Assembly (NCBI GenBank): GCA_007570785.1
Contig: ML660777.1
Location: 6,076,511-6,140,510 of the forward strand
Source of the DNA: Antilocapra americana
Lineage: Eukaryota; Chordata; Mammalia; Artiodactyla; Antilocapridae
Direction: 5' to 3'
Length of the DNA: 64,000 nt
The notes under the pieces were generated by a model. The model made no database searches. It saw only the letters and a program-made list of their open reading frames with translations, and was not told the DNA's origin. Position numbers and translations under genes: made by a program. The stretch's first letter is position 1; the number at the start of each line of letters is the position of its first letter. This document shows positions 54,940-64,000 of the stretch, one piece after another.

Positions 54940-57900
54940 TCTGTCGTATTTGGTGGGGGAGACTCCAGATCTGCTCTGCCACCCCAGCTGTTATCGCAGA
55001 TCCGTGCGCTGTATACGCATGTGCCTCCCGCGTCCTGTCCCTCTTACATAACACATCCAGTGCAGCAGAGGACACGGGAAAATGCGACCCCAACCCTCCC
55101 AGCCCAAATCGGGCGAAGGGGTAGAAGGTCAGGAAGTGTCCCTTGGTGTTGTCCTTCGGGGACGTAGCTCCGGTTGGGGAAAAGGAGAGGGGGAGGAGGG
55201 TTTTTTTTCAAGTGGCTCCTCTCTGAATTGAAAGCATCTAAGTAGAAAGGACTGCAGGAACTAGTCCTCTCTAATGGGAAAGCTTTTACAAGCCACGCCG
55301 AGGAGAAGTGGGTACTTTAACCGCAGGAGTGCAGAGAAGAGAGAGGGTCCTTAATAGAGACATTCGCAGGAAATGGGCAATCATTCGTGCGGGGTAGGGG
55401 GCGGTAGGAATGGCTTCGAGGGGACCGCAGGAATCCCTTGATAGTAGATCGGTTTCGCTGGAGGGTTTAGGACACCTGTAATGGTTGAGAATTCGCACAG
55501 GAAGCAGAGTGTGCAACTGACATTGCAAAAGCCCTATTCTCTGCACAGTTACTTGGGCCTAAAATGAACATAAAAAGGCTTGTTTCCGGTACTTTCATTA
55601 TAATGGAAAATTTGAACTGATTTTCCTCCTTCCTTTTTTGCCGTGTTAAAAATAATTCAGTTGACTTCCAAATTGTTATTGGTACTCTCCCCCACCCCCA
55701 AAGGCTAGACCTGGGTAAGGCATGAGAGAACTGTGTTTTTCTAGCATACCCTGGTCAAGGGCTATTGATTTTTCTCTTCAGTACAGTTGTTTCTTCTGTA
55801 GCGTGTAATCAAGCCCAGAAATTACTTGAAATATTAATAAGATCCATTTTAATTAAGTTTGCTATGATCTGTCCTCCTAGAAAAAAGCAGTTTAACTTTA
55901 TTAGAAACGTTTTCTCTAGTGATACAGTAATGTTTGGTGCTGTTTGTCTTTGAGGAAATCAAGTTATTTAAAATATTTGCACATATATGTTATATGTACT
56001 TAAATATATGTTACATATATCATATATATAGCACATATATATTAGAATTTGCGAATGTCTTGTGCTTTTTCTCTGTATAACAGTGCCAAAGCAAAAATTT
56101 ACCCGAGAAGGTTGTATAATAAATAGACTGGTTTTGATTTTTAGGATATAGGCCAAATAATTTATTAAGACAGACATGCCCTCCACTTGAGTAGAAAGGA
56201 TTTCATTTTCATTATCCAGACAGAATTTCTGTGGAACACTAAGAAGTCATGGTATCAGATGAAAACTGCATTTTTATTTTGAGGTGAAAGAGATTTACCT
56301 GTATCCCCTTAATGACAGTGTGCTTCAAGTGTCATAATTCCTTTTGACCACTAGGTTTGAAATGCAGTATATTTCTTATATATAGGAAAATGTTGTTTTA
56401 CGGTCGTGAAGCTGTTAGAAAATTGTCTGAGTTTCTTGCTTTGAACATCGATCAGGTATAAAACAAAATCTGCTTGTTGGCATCTATATTTCTGTGATGG
56501 TGATTGTATTTTATGTGGCTGACTTTATTAGAGACTGCTTTTATTTATATAAGGGCATTTATGATTAAACCAATGTGAAATTAATTTGGGTGCAATTTGG
56601 GGCATGATAATATATTAATGATGCTACAAATTAAGATGTAACTGATTTTCAATTGGTTAGATCCTTGTAGCAGTCTTTAGAAAGATACCATTAGAGTAGA
56701 TAAAACATGTTTATATTTCTCTTAAACATGGAAGGTAAAAGTGAATTTACTGTGTATATTATCATGTAATGAGATCATGTTATTTGACTACATTGAAAGA
56801 TTAGCCAGCAAAATCTTTTGATTGATCAGGTTCCTTTTACATAAGATGTGTTGATAAATGTTCTTGTTACTGTGAAAACAAAACAGCAACATGTTTGCAG
56901 GTGTTCCTTGTGGAATAATGGTACATGTGTCTGCTTGAGGTTTTGGCGCTTTGTCACTATTCAGAAAATCAGGCTGAATCTTTTATGCTGATTCAATCTA
57001 AAATGAAGAATCTTTAAGAATTTGCCTTTTTTTAAAAGTAGGGTTTATTTCAGCAGTAGCAGCTACAAATAACATGTAATCTTTCTGTGCTGGTTTTAGA
57101 TTTTTGAGTTATTAGTACTTAGCTGAAATTAATCAGAAAGCTTCAACAAGGAAAAGTAGTTTTAAAGACCTATAGAAAATGTTATTTGGCGAGAAAAGTG
57201 TAATCCATTAAGATGGGGAATATTGATATCTGATGTAGCAAATATTACAATAAGGGGGAAGTGGCTAAGATCAACTGGATGAAGGATGGTTGTGGATCAA
57301 ACTGATCACCTATGTCTGTTAAACATGATTTTCACATTTTGGTTCATAGTCGGCCTCACAAGTATTCTCTGTAGGTCTATGCACTGTTCCTGTAGGTGGA
57401 GAAATGGTCCACAGTTTAAATTTCCACCTGAAGCTTCCAGTGATATGCTTCTGGTTAATATATTTATATATTAATTCATTGTGAATCCACATTTTGGCTA
57501 AAGCTTGGTATATAAATATTGTGCCTTTTAAACTGATATTAGAGAAAGGAGCAGAGGTAGTTGGCTAAGTCAACTCAGTGGACTTAAGATTTCATAAGGA
57601 ACTTCAGACCATGTGTATGGCTTTGCTGTAACCACAGAGGCAGAGCCTTCATTAATCTTGAGTAAAACTGCAGTGAATCTTCTTAAGTCAGTGAGTCAGT
57701 TTTCTCAATGTTTGAAGTTGTGGATGAACACAGAGGATGGAGGGAAAATGGGAAAACTTTATGAAAATAATATTGTGCTTATTTGAAGGAAATTGTGTAA
57801 GTCATGTATTTTCTAATTGTTCCTGGTATTTTATCACAATCAAAAGCATTGCTTTCTATATGCTGTTTATGACAAAGTTAATAAAAAGGGAGGTTATAGA

Positions 57901-58585
57901 TTAGAATTTGTAGCTATGAGATGGCTCTAAGTAATTTGGAAAAATATTTCAGCATTTCATCTATTGCTGTGAAGCAACACCCAGGTCTTTATGTACAAGG
58001 GGAGGACACAGCTTACTTGATCTGTGAAATCTTTGGTTTCTGAGGTGGAGCATGGCTGTTAGCATTAATATAGACCTAGGGCTATACTGTTTTAACAACT
58101 GCATTTAGAATAGAATCAGAACTGCTTGATAATTTGTGTCATTATTGTTCTGGGTCAAAGAATGAGCCACTAATCTTAACATATACTTTCATTGCCCATC
58201 ACTTGACATATGACATGTATTAACTGTGACATGTGATCTTACAAGTGTCCATAATTTTAGATTTCCTAACAGCTCCAAATTTGGAATCTAACCATTTGAT
58301 GTATTTGAGGAAAGTGCTTGCTTTGGAGAGAAGCAATGAATGAAGGGATAGGCTCCAAATTTATGGCTTTGGAAAGAAGCAATGAAAGTGATGGTTGTGT
58401 GCCTGAGGACAGTTCTGGGCAGAAAGCAGGTGGGGTTTGACCTGCTTCTTTGGTCACAAGATGGTTGGAGATAAAGTCAGGAAGTATTCAGGGCCCTCCA
58501 GTGTTTTGCCTTGTCACTTACTTAAAATCCTAGCCCTTTCTTCAGAATATTATGACAGGTGCCCTGATTGTCTTGATCAACTGCA
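54940..58585. other. Repeat-poor right shoulder, probable start of intron 1
   Basis: CpG content falls off by about 55,160. From there to 58,585 I recognise no SINE, LINE or LTR, only short AT microsatellite-like runs (55,970-56,045). No coding exon recognised. Length without transposons is unusual for this window and fits regulatory or constrained intronic DNA. Confidence 0.55.
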
Positions 58586-58589
58586 ACTT

Positions 58590-58990
58590 ATTCATCCATT
58601 CATTCAACAGGTATTTACTAGGAGTCAGACCTTGTCCTAAATACCAAAGGTTAAATGATGAACCAGATCAGAAAAGGAGCTTGTTATCTCTTGGGGCTGA
58701 CCAGTCCTAATCATTAGGTCTGTTATAAGTGCTATGGAAGAAACATAAAGGAATATGTAACAAGAGGTCTGTCACCCCTGTCTGGGAGTGAGGAGGCGAT
58801 CTCTCTGAGGAGCTGATATTTGAGCTGAGATTGCAGAAAAAGATAGGGAGAGGGGAATATCCTTCAATGAAGGAAGATTGCAAACGAACTGAGGTTGGGG
58901 GATGTACAGTGTTTTGAAGAATTCGAAGCAGGCCAGTGGGGCTGGAGGGCAGGTAACAGGAAAGGTAATGCAAGATGAGTTCAGAATATG
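58590..58990 (-). mobile_element. L2 remnant
   Basis: 'attcattcaacaggtattta', 'gttataagtgctatggaaga', 'ctctctgaggagctgatatttg' and 'gaagcaggccagtggggctgg' are the reverse complement of the L2 3' half. Confidence 0.75.
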
Positions 58991-59749
58991 TGGGCAGGTT
59001 GACCACATGAATGGTTATCTATCTTGGCATAGATGGAGACTGTTTTTGGCAAATCCAGGCATAGGATGACCCTACCATTCTCCATGTTAGAGACTTTCAT
59101 TGGAGAGGCAGGACCTAGAACCTGGAGAAGGCTTGTGTATAACCTGTGTCTTTTCCTAGTACCTCCATATAAATGACTCTTATGGAAATTTCTTATGATT
59201 TTATGTGCTGACTTCAGTTTGAGGGGGTAAGTTGTATGAAAATTAACAGATAACTTTTTTATTTAGGAATAAATAGTTTGTTTTAAAATATACTTGTTTG
59301 AGGCTCCAGTTAACTAAATTGGCTGGCATCATTGATTCAGTTAATGAATAACTGCAAATTCAAAAGTCCTTACAAGGTCACTGTGTGAAGTAACCGATTA
59401 ATCTTTAGAGCTCTGCATGAGCTGGATCCATATGATTCTGAATAGCTACTAAAACATTCATTTTCCCAGATAATGTGTCTACATGTTTGCAAACTTTAGA
59501 AAGTTTGGAGAAATTTGGATCTGATTTTTTGTTTTTGCTTTCTGTGTGATGAGTGGTCAGGGTAATCCTTACAAGAGAATATGAAAGCAAAGAGGTTCTT
59601 GAAATACAGCATTCTTTTATGTAGTCTTTGACTCATATTCCATTTTGTCAGCTGTATCATTTAATTATTTGCTTCCTGTTTTAAAATTTATATAATGTAA
59701 AACATTTTATTTAGGTGGTAGAAAGAGTCAGTATTTGTAGGTATTCCAA
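58991..59749. other. Unique sequence
   Basis: Nothing recognised. Confidence 0.45.
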
Positions 59750-60300
59750 GCTTGGTCTATGGAGTCATACTGGAGATCGGAATGAATAACCAAGAAATAG
59801 AAAGACAGAGATCCCTGACTGCAAGAATTTTACAGTCTAGAGAAGACAGATGGTTTCTAAGTAAACTTTATTAAGCTTACAGGTGAAAGCAGTGTATGAA
59901 TGGAGGCACTTTTTTTTCCCTCGGCAGGAAAGATTAGAAAATATTTTTGGGAGGATGTGATTTTTAATTGGGACCTTGGAAAATTGGGTAGGATTTCAGT
60001 AAACAAAAGGGGAAGGGAAGGGCCCAGCATAATTTGATCTGGAGTCCTGGGGCAGAATTAAAGTAATGGGAGAGAAAGAAATAAGATGAGCCTGGAAAGA
60101 TACATTGGTTCCAGGTCTGTGGGGCTCTATAGCCCTCCTGAAGCTGGATTTCACTTAGGTTTTTGAACAGAGGAGTGATGCTATGATGTATATGTTTTAG
60201 AAAGATGATTAGGGTATATGGGATGGCTATCTTGGTAGCTGAGAGGCAGTAAAATTGTTGTAATGCTCCAAAGAGAAGTAACAAATATTGACACTACTGC
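59750..60300 (-). mobile_element. L2 remnant
   Basis: 'cctgactgcaagaattttac', 'tttgaacagaggagtgatgc' and 'tattttagaaagatgattagg'-like sequence again match reverse-oriented L2. More diverged than the previous copy. Confidence 0.55.
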
Positions 60301-60632
60301 CTAACAATATGATTCTTTCATCCTGTTAATGGACATCTTAAAAGCACCTTGTAAAATAGTAACGAGAGTAATTAAAATATTTTGATAAAATTGGCCCAAT
60401 AGGTATGACAGATTGTCAGTTTGAACTACATTTTAAATACAGTACTGCATTATTATTTTAACTACTGTAGAACTTTTTGCTCCAGAAAATACTCGTGAAT
60501 ACTAATAGTTAAAGTTGACCAACTTATGAAAATGGTTATACTCAGAATTACAAGGTATTTATGTTTTTAGGTATAAGTATTTAAGAAATGAATAAATACT
60601 TCATTTCATGGTTCATTAGAATACTGCTTTTT

Positions 60633-60952
60633 AAATTTTATTTATTTACTTTTGGCTGTACTGGGTCTTCTTTGCTGCACAGATCTGTCACTAGTTGTGG
60701 TGAGTGGGGGCTACTGTCTAGTTACGGTGCATGGGCTTCTTATTGAGATGGCTTCTCTTGTTGCGCTTGGGTGCGAGAACTCGGTAGTTGCGGCTCCCGG
60801 ATTCTGTCTAGAGCACAAGCTCAGTAACTGTGGCACATGGCACGTGGCCTTAGGTGCTCTGCGGCATGTGGGATCTTCCTGGACCAGGAATCAAACCTAT
60901 GTCTCCTCCATTGGCAGGAGGACTCTTTGCCACTGAGCCACCAGGGAAACCC
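60633..60952 (-). mobile_element. CHR-type SINE with 16-bp target-site duplication
   Basis: Reverse copy: tail ('aaattttatttatttactt'), body ('tggctgtactgggtcttctt', 'gatggcttctcttgttgcgc'), head ending 'gccaccagggaaaccc'. Flanks tagaatactgcttttt (60,617-60,632) and tagaatgctgcttttt (60,953-60,968), one mismatch. The 94-codon + frame in it is a SINE artefact. Confidence 0.93.
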
Positions 60953-60968
60953 TAGAATGCTGCTTTTT

Positions 60969-61995
60969 CATCGATAACAATTATACCTAATTCACAGCAC
61001 TACTGGACAGATAGCCTAGTGCAGTGTGCTTGAAAAGCAGTGTTTTTCTTTGCTTTGACAGATTTATTTGGTGGTTTTATTTTCTCTGAAAAAGAAAGCA
61101 GGAGCTCTCTGGAACTCATTATTTGCACTATGGCAGATTCACTACATTTCAGAAGCTCAGCAGAAAGATGGGACTTTTGAAATTAGGCAATAAGTAAATG
61201 TAGACACACCCTCATTTGTATTTGCTTGGGGATCTGTAGGCATGCATATGTGTATGGGCATGCAAGTGCACAAACACGCTAATCTTCGAAAATCATATGT
61301 GTACAGTGAGAAGGAAAATTTGATACTTCGAATGCAGTGTAGTAATTCTCATCCTGATAGTTGCAGAGAGTATTTCTTTTAAAATGGAGATTAGGTCTAA
61401 TTCCATATAAAGAAGATTATAGGAAAGGTAATTTAAATTGTAAGTAGCTTTGTTCACTAAAATGCTAGATTCATTTGAAACTGTTTTATTTCTTTTGGAA
61501 GCCAGACAACTAGTTTAATAGTGTACATATGAAACACTAATTTGGTTTGTTAATTGGATGCAATTAAAATGAGGTTATTTTATACTGCTTAATTGTCTGA
61601 AAATTACATGCATTGCCATGCCTGTGTAATGTGAGGCAAAAACTGGAGGTTTAGTGGGAGCCAGGGCAGAGGACTTAAGGTGTAGTTGTGTCTTTGCAAT
61701 TAACTTTCTGTAAAAACTTGGAAATGGGTCATTTTAAACTCTGGACTTGATTTGGAAATGGAAAAGATGGGAACAGATGGCTTCTAAAGGCTCTTCCAAC
61801 TCATATTTTATCAGTTTATAAATTCTACTTTGTAGTTATAGAGAATGCAGTGTCATTATATTCTGTAATTATGGTATTACAAGGATGAACCAAACACTTA
61901 AAAAAATCAGCCTGGTGCCAATTTAGCAAATCCGTTAGAAGGGAGGGAATTTAGGTTTTAAGAACACTTACTCTGTGCAGGCTTCAGCACAGGCA
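60969..61995. other. Unique sequence
   Basis: No gene or repeat recognised over about 1 kb. Confidence 0.45.
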
Positions 61996-61999
61996 CACT

Positions 62000-62170
62000 T
62001 CAATAACAACCCTGAGAAGATTTTGTGTCTTTTGTGTTACACTTAACGAGACTGAGACTCAGAAAGGGCAAGAGGTTTTGCAAGGATGCTCTGATTGTTG
62101 GTGGTGAAGCTGGGTCTGAACTCAGGGCCATTTGGCTCCAACAACCTTTGGTCTTTTCACCATTCCACAC
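62000..62170 (-). mobile_element. MIR SINE
   Basis: 'gagactgagactcagaaagg', 'gtggtgaagctgggtctgaac' and 'tttggctccaacaacctttgg' are the reverse MIR core and its 5' side. Confidence 0.7.
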
Positions 62171-62282
62171 CGCATAAGCTAGTGTTTGCACATCAAAATT
62201 ATTTAAAAAATTTAAAGAAATCATCAACCATTTTGTTTCTTATCACATTGTTCTCCCCAGTAGTTTATGCACATCCTCCAGT

Positions 62283-62500
62283 GGGATTCTCAGGCAGCCT
62301 AGGGGTTAAGAATCTGGTTTGAGGGCAGCTATCCTTGTGGCTCAGCTGGTAAAGAATCCGCTTGCAATGTGGGAGACCTGGGTTCAATCCCTGGGTTGGG
62401 ACCATCCCCTGGAGAAGGGAAAAGCTACCCATTACAGTATTCTGGGGGGCCTCAAAAGGTCGGACATGACTGAGCGACTTTCACTTCATTTCACTTCAGA
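62283..62500 (+). mobile_element. Bov-tA SINE with a partial extra head
   Basis: A short broken head (62,283-62,325, 'gggattctcaggcagcctagg') is followed by a Bov-tA2-type copy from 62,327 that has a deletion in the body (from 'cagtattctgg' directly to 'ggggcctcaaaaggtcgg'). It ends with 'ctgagcgactttcacttc'. Confidence 0.85.
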
Positions 62501-62649
62501 ACTGGGTGAATTACAGTTCCACGACCAGTTCGGGGAATTTAGGAAGGCCAGCTAACCTCTTTGTGATTACAAAATGAGAATGATAATCTCTGGTTAAGGG
62601 TCATTGTGAAATTTTTATGAGAATGTGGACACTGATATCAATGAAAGTG

Positions 62650-62768
62650 GAAGTATTAGTTGCTCAGTCCAACTCTTTGCGACTCCACGGACTGTAGCCC
62701 ACCAGGCTCCTCTGTCTATGGAATTCTCCAGGCAAGAATATTGGAGCTGATTGCCATTCCCTTTTCCA
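62650..62768 (-). mobile_element. Truncated Bov-A SINE
   Basis: Only the 3' half in reverse ('agttgctcagtccaactctt' to 'ttgccattcccttttccac'). Forms an inverted pair with the next copy. Confidence 0.88.
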
Positions 62769-62807
62769 CAGTGCACAGTAAACACTTACTACCTCGTGGC
62801 TGTGATT

Positions 62808-63029
62808 GGGGCTTCCCAGGTGGCTCAGTGGTAAAGAATCCCCCTGCCAATACAAGAGACACAGGTTTGATCCCTGGGTTGGGAAGACCCCCTAGAGGAG
62901 GAAATGGCAACCCATTCCAGTATTCCTACCTGAATAATCCTATGAACAGAGGAACCTAGGGGGGCTACAGTCCAGGGGGTCGCAAAGAGTCAGACACAGA
63001 TTAGTGACTGAGCATGCACACACACAGGC
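62808..63029 (+). mobile_element. Bov-tA SINE
   Basis: Complete copy with longer head ('ccaatacaagagacacagg'), ending in a CACACA tail. It lies between two reverse copies. Confidence 0.92.
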
Positions 63030-63053
63030 AAGATTATTGTTAAGAAGGGGTTA

Positions 63054-63172
63054 TGTGTTAGTTGCTCATCTGACTCTTTGTGACCCCATGAACTGTAGCC
63101 TCCCAGACTCCTCCATCCATGGGATTTTGCAGGCAAGAATACTGGAGTGGGTTGCCATTTCCTTCTCTAAAA
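63054..63172 (-). mobile_element. Truncated Bov-A SINE with 9-bp target-site duplication
   Basis: 3' half in reverse, cut at 'ttgccatttccttctc'. Flanks aaggggtta at 63,045-63,053 and 63,173-63,181 show it was inserted in this shortened form. Confidence 0.9.
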
Positions 63173-63181
63173 AAGGGGTTA

Positions 63182-63530
63182 GATCAAGAAAAGACAGTAA
63201 ATACTTAGACTTTTGATTGAAATGGCTTAAGAAGTGATGTCAGAAGACACTTGTTTCTCCATAGTTAACAAATGGAAATAGCAATTAAAATTTGGGATAT
63301 TTCTCCTTTAACTCAGCCAGTGCTACACCAGTGAGGTGGACTAAATCCTGTGGTTCTCTGTGTATCATCCTTCTTGAATTTTTGATCTAAAAATAGCCTT
63401 TGGGGCCAGAATTACCCAACTTGAACTTCTACGTAAATTGCAAGAGCCAGAGAACCAGTGTTTACTCCTGGGGCCTTGGGCTTTCTTAGGAGACCAGCTA
63501 AAGTGTTTATGGGACTGCTGACTTTTAAAC
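63182..63530. other. Unique sequence
   Basis: Nothing recognised. Confidence 0.45.
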
Positions 63531-63534
63531 AAGC

Positions 63535-63668
63535 ATTTATTAATTCAACAAAAATTTATTAGGCACCTACTCTGGAAAAAGTGCTGTACTAGACACTGGG
63601 GATTCATCAGTGAACAAAATAGTAAAAAAAGAAAAATCCCTGTCCTCATGGCGTTTATATTCTAGTGG
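63535..63668 (-). mobile_element. L2 remnant
   Basis: 'caacaaaaatttattaggcac', 'gacactggggattcatcagtg', 'tccctgtcctcatggcgttta' and 'ttctagtggactaatt' are the reverse-oriented L2 3' end. Confidence 0.75.
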
Positions 63669-63699
63669 ACTAATTTAGAAGCTTTTTATGGTGTATTCA

Positions 63700-63976
63700 G
63701 TCATTGTACTACCCTGGTTCAATTCCTGAGTCAGGAAGATTGCTGGAGAAGGGATAGGCTGCCCACTCCGATGTTCTTGGGCTTTCCTTGTGGTTCAGCT
63801 GGTAAAGAATCCACCTGCAATGTGGGAGACCTAGATTCAATCCCTGGGTTGAAACTATCCCCTGGAGAAGGGAAAGGCTACCCAGTCCAGTATTCTGGCC
63901 TGGACAATTCCATGGACTGTATAGTCCATGGAGTCACAAAGATTCAGACACAACTGAAGGACTTTCACTTTCACTT
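63700..63976 (+). mobile_element. Dimeric Bov-tA SINE
   Basis: A 5'-truncated monomer (to about 63,777) joins a full Bov-tA2 monomer (from 63,779) at the same internal point as in the dimer at 34,136-34,447. It ends 'ggactttcactttcactttt' followed by the CA repeat at the window edge. Confidence 0.88.
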
Positions 63977-63978
63977 TT

Positions 63979-63998
63979 CACACACACACACACACACA
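63979..63998. repeat. (CA)n at window end
   Basis: At least ten CA units; may continue beyond the window. Confidence 0.9.
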
Positions 63999-64000
63999 TA

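Noticed and set aside
1..64000. Expectation of a novel gene system (operon, defence or mobile gene cluster)
   Set aside because: The window is mammalian non-coding DNA plus one promoter region. Nothing supports a multi-gene system, and the striking patterns are explained by known repeat families.

Overview
This is eukaryotic nuclear DNA from a ruminant, most likely a bovid (cattle, yak, buffalo, sheep or goat). The evidence is the repeat content: many Bov-tA SINEs (tRNA-like head fused to a BovB-derived tail), several 5'-truncated BovB (RTE-type) LINE copies, ruminant-type L1 3' ends, and CHR-type SINEs shared by cetartiodactyls. Older mammalian repeats (L2, MIR, L1M, MLT1-like LTRs) lie beneath them. 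I see no bacterial, phage or CRISPR features, no convincing intact protein-coding exon, and no tRNA, rRNA or snRNA gene outside the SINEs.

Layout. Bases 1 to about 796 look like the end of a 3' untranslated region of a + strand transcript, with AATAAA at 773-778 followed by a genomic A run. The upstream gene could not be named. From about 800 to 50,160 the sequence is intergenic or intronic. It is a mosaic of repeats, many with target-site duplications that can be read directly, separated by unique AT-rich DNA. Several insertions are nested: a Bov-tA in an L1 (851-1078), a solo-LTR-like element among L1 pieces (16,834-17,418), a BovB composite in an L1 (36,342-37,476) and a Bov-A2 fragment in an L1 (32,117-32,222).

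From about 50,160 to 58,590 there are almost no interspersed repeats. In the middle of this lies a strong CpG island (about 51,660-54,900) with GC boxes, CRE-like and STAT-like sites, a pyrimidine tract, a (GCT)7 repeat, a run of 17 C, a GGAA microsatellite, a (TG)n tract, and several consensus splice donors on the + strand. The best reading is the promoter and 5' non-coding exons of a + strand gene whose coding exons lie to the right of the window, but orientation and identity are inferences. From 55,000 to the right edge the sequence would then be its first intron, with L2 remnants, one CHR SINE and a cluster of Bov-tA copies in opposing orientations.

No new multi-gene system is visible. 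The most useful leads are the CpG-island promoter with its unstable simple repeats, the 3' end at the left edge, two similar Bov-tA dimers, and the inverted SINE cluster in the presumed intron. Many repeat boundaries are accurate only to about 10-30 bases, because they were read by eye against remembered family consensus sequences.
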